Assembly: GCA_903919715.1 (NCBI GenBank) | Contig: CAIXJC010000027.1 | Location: 93,194 to 157,193 of the forward strand | DNA: 64,000 nucleotides | Direction: 5' to 3' | DNA from: an uncultured bacterium | Lineage (GTDB): Bacteria > Planctomycetota > Phycisphaerae > Phycisphaerales > SM1A02 | Shown: positions 52,043 through 60,973 of the stretch, piece by piece | How positions within the stretch are numbered: position 1 is the stretch's first letter | Layout of the letters: each line of letters opens with the position of its first letter | Notes under the pieces: model-generated | The model's input: the letters and a program-made list of their open reading frames with translations, nothing else | Told to the model about the DNA's origin: nothing | Databases searched by the model: none | Program-made: the position numbers and the translations under genes

Positions 52043-53925
52043 GGTGATGGCTTCGCAGTCTGCTCGTCAATGCGGTGAAGGAGTGACAACCGTTGGTCCA
52101 ACCTTGGATGGCGGATGATTCCGCGGATCTTTGCGGGGTCATACATATAGAGCGTGACGTACTGGCAGAGAGGAAGCATCGGCATTTCCTCCTCGACGAG
52201 CAATCGTTCCGCTTCGGTCAGAATCGCCATGCGCTTTGTTGGATCGAGTTCGGCTGCCGCTTGCGCAAGCAACCCATCGAAGCGTGCGTTGGAAAATGCG
52301 CGATCGTTATTCCCATTGCCAGTCTTTGCCAAATCCAGAAACGTTGTGGGATCTGCATAATCGCCGTACCAACCTCCGCGTGCGATCATGAAGTTGCCGC
52401 GCCGCAAATCTTCTTTCGCAAATTTCCCGTCCTTGCCTCGCAGTTCACATTGGACACCCAGCGCATCGCGCCACATGGATGCGAGTGCGATCGCAATATT
52501 CTTGACGCGGGGATTCCCCGTCATGTACAGCATGTCGACAGTTGGAAATGGATCGCCTGCGGCATTCTCGACGATGCCGTCTCCAGTGCGGTCAATCCAA
52601 CCAGCCGCAGCCATTTCTTCTTTCGCGCGGGCGATGTCGAACGGCAGTCCGGCAGGTGAAACATATCCATTGATCGAATCTCTCGGGACGATGGTCGTCG
52701 CGACGAGTTCGTTCAGCCGAGTGACCGATTTCGTGAGCGCTGCTTTGTCGACGGCGAGTGCAAATGCGCGGCGCACGCGTGCATCAGAGAATGGATTCGC
52801 ATGGCCATTTGAAAGCGTCGGTCGACAATTGAAGCTCCAAAAATCAGTTCCAAACGAACTCAACACATGGACATCACGGCGTTCGCCAAGCGCCGCATCA
52901 GGAGCCGGAAGTGCAGCGAGAGCCTCGTCAACGGACGCGCCTGCCGCGATTCGCAGGTCATATTCTTCTCGGTATCGATCGAGCCATTTGCGTGAAGACT
53001 CTGCGAGGTCGGCACGAAATTCTGCAGTCAAGTCGCTGATCCAATCGATGCTGCCAGATTCATACGCCAGTACAGCGGTGTTGGCATCCTCAATTGGAAC
53101 AACTTCGACACTCTTGGCGATCGGGGCATTGGGCCCGACGTAGAACTTGTTTGGTTCCAGCCTCATTCCGCGCTTGTATCTCCACTCCACCAATTTCATC
53201 GGGCCGTTGGTCACGAGGACTCCTGGCTTCGTCCACCCCGTATCAGACCGCATGATTCCCGTGGCAGCATCGATCTTTCTGAACTTATCGAGTGAGGGTT
53301 GATGTATCGGCGCGAGTGTTTGAAAGGCGCAAAGATCGAGCCAGTACGGAACTGGGTTTTCTAATTCAACGACGAGGGTCTGCGGATCGGGAGTGTGAAT
53401 TCCAACCATCTTGTCGAATGTCGAAAGCGTTGTTTCCCAGAGCGCACTCGCAGTTTCTGCGTCGTGCTTTGTTCCAGCGGCGTACTGTGCCAGTGCGTTG
53501 GTCCTCCATGCGAAAAACGATCGCGCTCCCCGCACTGAAAAAAGCAACTCCGAATAATCGGCGGCAGTGTCTGGAAGCAACAGCCTCCGCCATGAGTTTC
53601 GAAAGTCAACGCTCGTGACTGGGTCGCCGTTGGTCCAGCGCGCGTCGGGGCGAAGATGAAATGTCCACGTCTTGCCGTCTGGAGATGTTTCCCAATTCAG
53701 TGCGACCCCAGGGACTGCGGCGTTGGTTTCAGGATCGTGTGAGCACAGTCCTTCAAAGAGCGAGCGCGAGATGCGCAAGTCTTGCATGTAACTCATGCGC
53801 TGTGGATCGAGGGTGAATACATCGGCGCTCGCGAATGTGATGTCTGCGCGCGTTCTCGATCCGTCTAAAGTGAGCAACGCTCCAGCGAACAGGACAATCA
53901 CAAAAGCGGCGACGATCCAGCGCAT
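52039..53925 (-). CDS. Peptide ABC transporter substrate-binding protein (family 5, OppA/DppA type)
   Basis: 628 residues. The N-terminal hydrophobic segment (about 3-22) acts as signal or anchor. Family 5 features: TFASADVFTLDPQRMSYMQD, LFEGLCSHDPETNAAVPGVA, WTFHLRPDARWTNGDPVTSVDF and the C-terminal TEAERLLVEEEMPMLPLCQY. These proteins bind oligopeptides or related solutes in the periplasm. TACTCT lies 8 bases before the ATG. Translationally coupled to the permease. Confidence 0.9.
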   Translation of the reverse strand: MRWIVAAFVIVLFAGALLTLDGSRTRADITFASADVFTLDPQRMSYMQDLRISRSLFEGLCSHDPETNAAVPGVALNWETSPDGKTWTFHLRPDARWTNGDPVTSVDFRNSWRRLLLPDTAADYSELLFSVRGARSFFAWRTNALAQYAAGTKHDAETASALWETTLSTFDKMVGIHTPDPQTLVVELENPVPYWLDLCAFQTLAPIHQPSLDKFRKIDAATGIMRSDTGWTKPGVLVTNGPMKLVEWRYKRGMRLEPNKFYVGPNAPIAKSVEVVPIEDANTAVLAYESGSIDWISDLTAEFRADLAESSRKWLDRYREEYDLRIAAGASVDEALAALPAPDAALGERRDVHVLSSFGTDFWSFNCRPTLSNGHANPFSDARVRRAFALAVDKAALTKSVTRLNELVATTIVPRDSINGYVSPAGLPFDIARAKEEMAAAGWIDRTGDGIVENAAGDPFPTVDMLYMTGNPRVKNIAIALASMWRDALGVQCELRGKDGKFAKEDLRRGNFMIARGGWYGDYADPTTFLDLAKTGNGNNDRAFSNARFDGLLAQAAAELDPTKRMAILTEAERLLVEEEMPMLPLCQYVTLYMYDPAKIRGIIRHPRLDQRLSLLHRIDEQTAKPSP

Positions 53926-53963
53926 CGCGGGAGAGAGTACGCCGTTGTGGAACGCTTGCTCGG

Positions 53964-54938
53964 TTATTTTTTACTGGCGGGCTTCGTGCTGGCAGGCTTC
54001 GTGCTGGCGGGCTTGTCGCCCGCACTACCCCCCAAGAAGTTTTTCATAACTACATCCGCAGTCTTGCCAGCCTGCTTGAACGCATCGGAATATTCTGCAT
54101 TTGGCGGGTTTGACGCCAAATTTTGTATCTCTTTCAGAGTTGGTTCAAGCGACTTCATCAATGCAGAAACATCGGCAGGGGTCGCAACGGGAACTTGATC
54201 TCTCATATAGATGACAAGGCTTCGATTCACCGCACGAATCATCTCTGGATTGGTTGTTCCCTTGCGAATCTGAAGCACCATCATGTTGAGGGTTGTTAAG
54301 AGCAAAGTCCTTGCAGTTCCTTGGCTTGCCTTGGGGACTTGTGGCGATATGGAAAAAGCCTGTAATGCTTGAAGGTCATAGGCAGCCACCATCCAATCAC
54401 TTTCCTTTGCAGCGCTTGCCCCAATGGTTTTCAAGACACCGTCAGCCTGTCCAGTGGTCAATTCGATTGGCGTTCGCAGGGTTGCCAATCCTCCCGCAGC
54501 AACGAGGCGCACCGACGGATTCGATTGATTCTTCAATGCGGATTGCTCAGAAAGCAGCAGGATCGAATCGGGGCACTGAAGCGCCTTGACGACTTCGAGG
54601 GCATTGGTGGCTTGGAAGGCAGAACCAGTCGCAATCACCTTCTTTAGTTCGGGCAAGATCACTGCAGCGAAGGCGGGCCGAAAAGCGGCGTTGACCTGTT
54701 GCTTGGTCATTGCGGCGACCACCATCTCGCGCCCCATGCGAACAGTCATCGGATCGCTGTCGTTCAGGTTCGTGATCGCTTGCTTGACGAACTCGTCGAC
54801 CTGCTTACGCATGGCTGGGTCGATCGCCGCACTCTGAGTCACTTTCTCGGAAAGCTTGGTACTCGCCTGCTGCGCCGATGCGATCGGCGACAAGCACAGC
54901 GCGAGAACTCCGATAGTGATGAGGCGTATCTGTCTCAT
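53964..54938 (-). CDS. Exported protein of unknown function with KPAST-repeat tail
   Basis: 324 residues from ATG 54938, chosen for its signal peptide (MRQIRLITIGVLALCLSPIASAQQ); the open frame runs further upstream to 55121 but through the divergent gene. The mature part is helical and Ala/Leu-rich, possibly HEAT-like, with a low-complexity C-terminus KPASTKPASTKPASKK encoded by a 15-bp repeat. Family not recognised. It is divergent from the 54980 gene across a 41-base palindromic spacer. Confidence 0.68.
   Translation of the reverse strand: MRQIRLITIGVLALCLSPIASAQQASTKLSEKVTQSAAIDPAMRKQVDEFVKQAITNLNDSDPMTVRMGREMVVAAMTKQQVNAAFRPAFAAVILPELKKVIATGSAFQATNALEVVKALQCPDSILLLSEQSALKNQSNPSVRLVAAGGLATLRTPIELTTGQADGVLKTIGASAAKESDWMVAAYDLQALQAFSISPQVPKASQGTARTLLLTTLNMMVLQIRKGTTNPEMIRAVNRSLVIYMRDQVPVATPADVSALMKSLEPTLKEIQNLASNPPNAEYSDAFKQAGKTADVVMKNFLGGSAGDKPASTKPASTKPASKK
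53974..54018 (-). repeat. 15-bp tandem repeat encoding the KPAST tail
   Basis: Three near-identical units of 15 bp (CTGGCGGGCTTCGTG on the forward strand) in frame with the gene. Confidence 0.85.
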
Positions 54939-54941
54939 GGC

Positions 54942-54979
54942 GGTCAAAGAGTGTAACGCAAAGAGGTTACACTTTGACC
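54942..54979. promoter_or_regulatory. Large inverted repeat filling the divergent promoter region
   Basis: Arms at 54942-54957 and 54966-54979 pair over 14 bases, with a 2-base bulge in the left arm and an 8-base spacer between them. The right arm is followed at once by the ATG at 54980. Each arm contains TACACT read towards its own gene: 6 bases before ATG 54980 on the forward strand, and 11 bases before ATG 54938 on the reverse strand. It may be a shared operator, a duplicated promoter, or both. Confidence 0.6.
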
Positions 54980-57505
54980 ATGTTGGCGATGGTTCTTGCC
55001 TTGTCTCTCGGCGCACAATCCCCAGCGGAGAATCCCCCTCCGGTCGCTCCTTCTTTGGCAGAAAGCGTGCGAACTCGATTCGCAAACATGCTGATGCGGG
55101 AGGCTTATCTCGCGGTGACACCGACGGATCTGACGCCGGATGAGCTTCAAGCAGCGATATTCATCAGCCGTAAAGCGGCGCTGTTGCAGCCAGAGAATCA
55201 AGATTTTTGGCGCATGACATTGGCGCTGGCAACTCTCTCGGGTGAATTATCACCGTATGCGGTCGATGTATCGCAGGAGGCGCTCTCGAAACTCGTCAAG
55301 TTATGCCCTGCGGATCAAGTTCTGCGCCTTCGCCGAATCTTGCAGGACATCGATCGACGCGAAACAGCGACTGATCGTGTGCAGGCGTTTAAGAAGTTTC
55401 TCACGCCCGAAGCGATCAAGGTCATCGGAGTTCAGGTTGCTTCTCGGATCGCATTCGATCTTGCGCTCTTTGAATTACGCACTGGTGATCTCGAAGCATT
55501 CGGTCGGGATCTCACGCAAAGTTTGACTTTATCTCCAGTCTTTCCGGCTGCGGCAGAAACCGCCGCGGGATTCATCAACGAGAGAATTGATGATCCAGTC
55601 GGCGAAAGCGAATTGCTCGTTACGGCCGCTATGGCAAATCCGATCGAGACGAAATCGTGGAATCGACTGGCAGCTCTCTTGCTTCAGGAAGGGGCGTATG
55701 GATCCGCAGCCCGTGTCTATCAGATAGCGCTGCAATCGACCCGTATTCTTGAGGAAGCAGATCCAGTTCGTGATGGAATCGTTGGCGATTACGCATTGGC
55801 ATTATGGGGCGCTGATCGGTCCAGCGATGCGCTGCAATTGTTGACTCAGCACATCCATGACTCATCTGCGAAGCAGGCGGCGTTCATCCAAACCTGTAAT
55901 CCGCAGATGTCCAAGGCGGAGTGCGAATCCGTCCCATATTCGATTCCTTCAGTGATGGGGATGATCAATGCGACGATACGCACGGAGTCGAAGGATCCTG
56001 GCGCGTCTGCGGCAGTCGCAACGATGATTTCGTCGGCGCTTGAGCAAGGGAAATCCGAGAATCAATCGATCAAGCCTAAGAAGCAAGATCGCATGAACGA
56101 TCCAGCAATTCGTGCACGCGTCGAAGTTATAGCTCAAGATTTGCTGGATGCTGCGACGGTCGCCGTTCTCTTGAACGCTGATCCTGTCGCCGTTCAGGGA
56201 TTGGTCGACTTTGCCGACGAAGTTATTCCGCTGAGCGATGATGCAAAGCTTCGCTTCGCGGCCGCGAAGAAGCTAAAGGATGGTGATGCTCCTGGAGCAC
56301 TCGCACTCATGAATCAATCGCCTGCGACTCAATCTCCCGCACAACTCGTCCGAGCCAAGGCACTGCGAGCAACGGGTGATCGCAAGTCGTCGGCAAAGAT
56401 TTTTTTCGATGTTGCTCGCTTGGAGCAGGGGACACTCATTGGATTGTTCGCCGCAAGTCAACTGAAGGCGGTCTTGGGCACGGGCATTCCTCCCAGCGAG
56501 TTGGTTGGAAAACTTGACGGCGTCGTCGCATCCATTCCGCCAATTATGGAGCGATACGTCTCGGGGATTGGCGATCCAGTCTTGTTTCAAGTTGTTCCCG
56601 AGAAGGAATTGGTTGAACCGTTTGACCCGATGGTCTACCGATTGACTGTCAAGAATCAATCGATCATTCCGCTCGCGATCACATTGGCGGGACCGATCAA
56701 AGAACAGGTCCTACTGCAACCAAGGATTTCATCGGCAAAGAACCCAGGGGTCGATCGCCTCGTGCCGCAGATTATTCCAATTGATCGAGCGCTCGAGCTT
56801 GCGCCTGATGAATCCTTGTCGATGAACTGGGACTTTGGCTGGACTGAAGTGAGTCTTCGAATTTATCAGGATCCCCTCGCAGGAGGGATCGTCGACGTCC
56901 GCGGGACAACCAATTATCTCGCAACAGCTGGATCATTTTCTTCGGGACCGTTCGGATGCGAACCGGCGGTGCATCAGATTCAAGTGAATGGTGTTCGAGT
57001 GACGCCCGAGTGGATTTCGCAGGCCATCGCCGCAAGCGCAGCACCCACCACTGATAAGGATCTGGTGTTGCTTGCGTTGCTGTCATTCGCAGCAAACAAA
57101 AAAACGATGGAGCCCGAAACCGCAACGGCCGCATGGAAGGCAATCGCAGAAGGCTTCGCGAAACTTCCGCCCGAAGCGCAGGCGTGGTTGTTGCTGGTCG
57201 GGCCACATAATGCGCCAGGATTCGAAGCAGTCTTAGAAATGGCCCGTACCACAACGTCTGGCGATGTGCGCGCTGCATACATCTTGAGTTATTGCGAAAC
57301 GCCCAACGACAGCCAAATTGCCGCGGCGATTCGTTCGAATGAGCCATTTGCTCGGCAGGCAGCGGATGTCGCCCTTGCGAGATTTCAACGCGAGTCTGTG
57401 CGCGCCGATGAACGAATGCGTGGGGAGGAGAAGGGGGCAGGAGCGGGCGCCGTCGACAAGTTGAAAGATGAACAACTCAAGAGTGAAGAACCCCCTGCGC
57501 CATAG
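54980..57505 (+). CDS. Exported repeat-rich protein of unknown function (TPR-like helices)
   Basis: 841 residues from ATG 54980. A short signal peptide (about 1-15, cleavage near GAQS) is followed by helical repeats resembling TPR (LLQEGAYGSAARVYQIALQS, KAAFIQTCNPQ region), then a beta-rich middle part (PVLFQVVPEKELVEPFDPMVYRL) and a helical C-terminal part ending in a charged Glu/Lys tail. No catalytic motif is seen. The next gene begins 15 bases after its stop. Confidence 0.68.
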   Translation: MLAMVLALSLGAQSPAENPPPVAPSLAESVRTRFANMLMREAYLAVTPTDLTPDELQAAIFISRKAALLQPENQDFWRMTLALATLSGELSPYAVDVSQEALSKLVKLCPADQVLRLRRILQDIDRRETATDRVQAFKKFLTPEAIKVIGVQVASRIAFDLALFELRTGDLEAFGRDLTQSLTLSPVFPAAAETAAGFINERIDDPVGESELLVTAAMANPIETKSWNRLAALLLQEGAYGSAARVYQIALQSTRILEEADPVRDGIVGDYALALWGADRSSDALQLLTQHIHDSSAKQAAFIQTCNPQMSKAECESVPYSIPSVMGMINATIRTESKDPGASAAVATMISSALEQGKSENQSIKPKKQDRMNDPAIRARVEVIAQDLLDAATVAVLLNADPVAVQGLVDFADEVIPLSDDAKLRFAAAKKLKDGDAPGALALMNQSPATQSPAQLVRAKALRATGDRKSSAKIFFDVARLEQGTLIGLFAASQLKAVLGTGIPPSELVGKLDGVVASIPPIMERYVSGIGDPVLFQVVPEKELVEPFDPMVYRLTVKNQSIIPLAITLAGPIKEQVLLQPRISSAKNPGVDRLVPQIIPIDRALELAPDESLSMNWDFGWTEVSLRIYQDPLAGGIVDVRGTTNYLATAGSFSSGPFGCEPAVHQIQVNGVRVTPEWISQAIAASAAPTTDKDLVLLALLSFAANKKTMEPETATAAWKAIAEGFAKLPPEAQAWLLLVGPHNAPGFEAVLEMARTTTSGDVRAAYILSYCETPNDSQIAAAIRSNEPFARQAADVALARFQRESVRADERMRGEEKGAGAGAVDKLKDEQLKSEEPPAP

Positions 57506-57520
57506 CAGTTTGCTTTCTCT

Positions 57521-58432
57521 ATGACTCCACAAGCGAAGAGAGCAGCGCGTGCGATTGGTTTCGTGGTTGGCGTTGTGCTCGTCGGTGCAGCGCTCATCGC
57601 AATCGTGCGAAGCGCGCCGACACTCGATCAGTTGCGGGCAGTTATCGCGCGGCCGGATGGGTGGCTGATCGCATGGGCGGTCGCAGCAACGGTCGGAAAT
57701 CTTGTCGGCGCCAGCGGAATGTTTTACGCACTCGTGCGCCCATTTGGACAAATCACATTTTTCGAAATGGGGAAATTGATTGCGGCATCGTCGGTTCTCA
57801 ACTATTTGCCGATGAGGCCAGGACTCGTTGGGCGCGTCGTACATCAGGAAGTGGTCAACCGGATTCCGATGCGCAGATCAGTTCTGTCAATCGTCGAAGC
57901 CGCCGTGATCTGTGCGTTCACCGTGTTCTGGCTTGCCCTTGCGGTGGCAATGATTCGCTTCACTTCGACGCGCGTTATTGGAGGAGTTGTCGCAGCACTT
58001 CCAATATTCTGCGGGCTTGCCTATGCGATGCCTCAGGAGATGAGGTCACGGCGTTTCTTCGAAGCGATTTTCTGGCGGTGGATGGATCTTTTGTTGTGGA
58101 CGGTTCGTTACGCAGTCGTATTCGAAATGCTCGGCATTGATTTGAACCTAGAAAGTGCAGCGGCGGCGGCATGTATCGCAGGTGCCGCAAACATGATTCC
58201 ATTCATAGGCAACGGGCTCGGCGTGAGAGAGTGGGCGATTGGACTTGCAGGACCAGCGCTTGCGACATGGACAACCGATACAGGTTTAGCAGCAGAATTG
58301 CTCAACCGTTGCCTCGACTTGATTGTTGTGGCACCGATCGGCATCGGAGTCATGCCTGGTATCGCCAAGCGCATTCGAATCGCAGGCCTGAGCACAACGC
58401 CTGCAGATATGGCAAGTAAGATCGGTTCATGA
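57521..58432 (+). CDS. UPF0104/YbhN-like integral membrane protein (lysyl-PG synthase membrane-domain family)
   Basis: 303 residues with about eight hydrophobic segments. The conserved family motif GNGLGVREW is at about residues 230-237, near the FIGNG loop. The family includes the flippase part of MprF and lipid-linked substrate transporters; the cytoplasmic synthase domain is absent here. The stop overlaps pyrE by 4 bases. Precise substrate unknown. Confidence 0.78.
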   Translation: MTPQAKRAARAIGFVVGVVLVGAALIAIVRSAPTLDQLRAVIARPDGWLIAWAVAATVGNLVGASGMFYALVRPFGQITFFEMGKLIAASSVLNYLPMRPGLVGRVVHQEVVNRIPMRRSVLSIVEAAVICAFTVFWLALAVAMIRFTSTRVIGGVVAALPIFCGLAYAMPQEMRSRRFFEAIFWRWMDLLLWTVRYAVVFEMLGIDLNLESAAAAACIAGAANMIPFIGNGLGVREWAIGLAGPALATWTTDTGLAAELLNRCLDLIVVAPIGIGVMPGIAKRIRIAGLSTTPADMASKIGS

Positions 58433-58953
58433 ATAAATCTGAACTTGCACATCGCATCGCATCAGCCGCACTTCTGCGGGGAACATTCACGCTTCGCAGC
58501 GGTCGCACGAGCAATTTCTATCTCGATAAATATCTCTTCAGCACTCAACCTGACGTGCTCGCAGAACTTGGTCGCATGTTCGCCGCATCGATCGCGAAAG
58601 GCACCACTCGACTCGCAGGCGCAGAACTGGGCGGCATTCCGCTCGTGAGTGCGGCAAGCATGGCGAGCGGTTTGCCCTGCGTTTTCATTCGAAATCAGAA
58701 GAAGGATTATGGCACCGCCAAGCAGCTCGAAGGCGTCTTGGTTGCGGGCGATAAGGTCGTCATTGTCGAAGATGTCGCGACGACAGGTGGTCAAGCGCTT
58801 GAAGCGGCGAAGGTCATTCAGGACCTCGGAGGCGTCGTCACGCACATCATCGCCACAATAGACCGTATGGAAGGTGCGCGCGAAAACATCGAAGCGGCTG
58901 GAATCGCATTTGAGAGTTTGTTCACGGTCAAAGAGTTGATGCCCAATGGATGA
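58429..58953 (+). CDS. pyrE: Orotate phosphoribosyltransferase
   Basis: Converts orotate and PRPP to OMP in pyrimidine synthesis. 174 residues, somewhat short. The PRPP-binding motif VVIVEDVATTGGQAL is at about 110-124, the RSGRTSNFYLDKY start matches the family, and the Lys-rich loop RNQKKDYGTAKQLEG is present. ATG 58429 overlaps the previous stop (ATGA), and its 3' end overlaps the glycosyltransferase start by 8 bases. Confidence 0.93.
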   Translation: MNKSELAHRIASAALLRGTFTLRSGRTSNFYLDKYLFSTQPDVLAELGRMFAASIAKGTTRLAGAELGGIPLVSAASMASGLPCVFIRNQKKDYGTAKQLEGVLVAGDKVVIVEDVATTGGQALEAAKVIQDLGGVVTHIIATIDRMEGARENIEAAGIAFESLFTVKELMPNG

Positions 58954-59698
58954 CGCAGTGGATCTTGCGGTCGTCATCACGACATTCAACAGCATGCGCA
59001 CGATTGAGCGCTGCTTGAGTAGTGTCAGGGGATTGGCTCAAGCTATTTATGTTGTCGACAGCGGCAGCACCGATGGCACAGTCGAATCTTGCAATGCGCA
59101 TGGCGCTCAAGTCATGCATCATGCATGGCAAGGATTCGCAAAGCAGAAAGCGTTTGCGCTCTCACTCGCTGCGAAGCATGAGTGGGTATTGGTTCTCGAC
59201 AGCGACGAGAGTCTCGAGGCTGATTTGCAAGTTGGGCTTCTCGAAGCGATTCGAGACGCTGCCCCGAAAACACGCGCCATCGAGATCAACAGAAAAATGT
59301 GGTACGTCGGGGGTTGGATCAACCATGTGGGCTTTCCGGATTGGGTCGTGCGCTGCGGTCGCCAAGGAGCGCTACGCATGATTGATCGCCCCGTTCACGA
59401 GTGCTTTGAAGCCGATGGAATGACTGTGCGTGCGAATGGCATCTGCAGGCATGACTCGTGGGATGGATTTTGTGATGCGGTCGAGCGAGGTGCGAGGTAT
59501 GCCACGCTCTCGGCAGCAGGGCGTCGGCCCAGCAAGTTCCCTGTATTTTCGGCGAGTTGCAGCATCTTTGCCATCATCTTCAAGCAGGGCATCATGCGTC
59601 GAGGTTTTCTCGACGGCTGGCGCGGCGCTGCGGCGATCGCTGCCTATTCAATCGGACGATTCACTTCGACGATGGCGGCGTTCGAACGCAGTCGATAG
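58946..59698 (+). CDS. Glycosyltransferase family 2, WaaE/KdtX-like
   Basis: 250 residues. The GT-A fold has VVITTFNSMRTIERCLSS, VVDSGSTDGT, and the metal-binding Asp85-Ser-Asp87 in VLDSDES. The C-terminal half (INRKMWYVGGWINHVGFPDWVVR; RPVHECFEADG) matches WaaE-type lipopolysaccharide-core glucosyltransferases. Donor and acceptor are unknown. It is translationally coupled to pyrE and converges with the GH57 gene. Confidence 0.87.
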   Translation: MDDAVDLAVVITTFNSMRTIERCLSSVRGLAQAIYVVDSGSTDGTVESCNAHGAQVMHHAWQGFAKQKAFALSLAAKHEWVLVLDSDESLEADLQVGLLEAIRDAAPKTRAIEINRKMWYVGGWINHVGFPDWVVRCGRQGALRMIDRPVHECFEADGMTVRANGICRHDSWDGFCDAVERGARYATLSAAGRRPSKFPVFSASCSIFAIIFKQGIMRRGFLDGWRGAAAIAAYSIGRFTSTMAAFERSR

Positions 59699-59702
59699 CA
59701 GT

Positions 59703-60914
59703 TCAACCACCCACGCGACTACGCAGGTTGTCGAGCACATTCATAAAGTTGATGTATGCGTCGTATGGACTTTCATACGGGCTGAAGTACTTGTGTACGT
59801 CGCCATCTGACCAATATTTCGTGCACATGTAATACAAGTGATCGCTCGTTGTCAGTTTTCGCCAATCTTCCAGGACGTGCTCGTCGCCCGCATCGTGCTT
59901 GCGCTTGACGGCCTCTTCCAAGCGGTAGAGCTCTGCCACCGCATTGTCCTGCAGCGGATTTCCAAGCCATGCGGTGATGTCTCGTTCGGTGTCAGCCCAA
60001 GAAGTGGGTCGGTCCACGTCGTACTCGCCAATGGGTTGATAAATGTCCGCCACTTGCGAAGGAGTCAGAAACGTATTTTGCCCAGGATTTACGTCAAAGA
60101 TTTTCTCTGGCATCGCATCGAGGAACTTGAAGATCCCCGTCTCGGCCCATTGATGTTCGCCGAGCGTTTCATAGTCCATAAACAAATTGCAGAGGAATCC
60201 ATTGCCGTTGATTTGGTTCACCCAGCGAGCAAATTTTTCAGCGGAAAGCGGCCAGTCAGCCCAGTTTCGATCCGAGAACCGAAAGGCGATGTCGTCGGAA
60301 AGCCTGTAATTCTTCAGCAGCAATTTGACGGCGTTGCAGCCAGCTGGAACGGCACGTGCCGGCGGCGCATAGACGAAGTTTGGCGAACGCGTCGCAAGGT
60401 GGCGATCGACACCTTCGCACAAGATTGCCTTGTGTTTTCCGAGCCATGAGATGTGGCCTGCGAGTTCATTGTTAAAAATCAGTTCGGTGTTGCGAAAAAC
60501 AGTCGGCGTCACACCGAACATCCTGCGAAGTCGGGCCTCTTGATTGGCAATCTGCGCGTTGAATTCCGTCTTGGAAAAGAGGAATGAAAGTGAATGATGA
60601 CTCGTTTCGCCGATGAACTCGCAGGCGCCAGTCGCGTTAAGTTCGCGCATAGTGTCAACGACATCGGGCGCCCACTGCTCAAGTTGATCGAGCACAGTTC
60701 CAGAGAATGAATAAGAGACACGGAAGCGTCCTTCGTGCCGTCGTACCAAATCTAGAATCTGTTTCGTCGCAGGTCGATAGCACTTGTCGGCGACCTTCTT
60801 CATGATCGATGCATTCGCATCGTTATCGAAATAAAACGGGTCGCTATCAAATACGGAATATTGACGTAGTCGAAAAGGCTGATGGACTTGAAAATAGATA
60901 CAGACTGCGGTCAT
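59703..60914 (-). CDS. Glycoside hydrolase family 57 enzyme (alpha-amylase-like)
   Basis: 403 residues. GH57 region 1 HQPFR (residues 11-15), GETSHHSLSFL, the nucleophile Glu144 in FRNTELIFNNE, and the acid/base Asp247 in FMDYETLGEHQ are all visible. The family acts on alpha-glucans (amylase, 4-alpha-glucanotransferase, branching). Length is near that of the short intracellular GH57 enzymes; no signal peptide is seen, so glycogen-type metabolism in the cytoplasm is likely. TAGACT lies 9 bases before the ATG. Confidence 0.9.
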   Translation of the reverse strand: MTAVCIYFQVHQPFRLRQYSVFDSDPFYFDNDANASIMKKVADKCYRPATKQILDLVRRHEGRFRVSYSFSGTVLDQLEQWAPDVVDTMRELNATGACEFIGETSHHSLSFLFSKTEFNAQIANQEARLRRMFGVTPTVFRNTELIFNNELAGHISWLGKHKAILCEGVDRHLATRSPNFVYAPPARAVPAGCNAVKLLLKNYRLSDDIAFRFSDRNWADWPLSAEKFARWVNQINGNGFLCNLFMDYETLGEHQWAETGIFKFLDAMPEKIFDVNPGQNTFLTPSQVADIYQPIGEYDVDRPTSWADTERDITAWLGNPLQDNAVAELYRLEEAVKRKHDAGDEHVLEDWRKLTTSDHLYYMCTKYWSDGDVHKYFSPYESPYDAYINFMNVLDNLRSRVGG

Positions 60915-60973
60915 GGGATGGGGAGTCTACGGTCTCATCTGCTATTCTTTGGAATCACCCAAACGGAGTCCCT

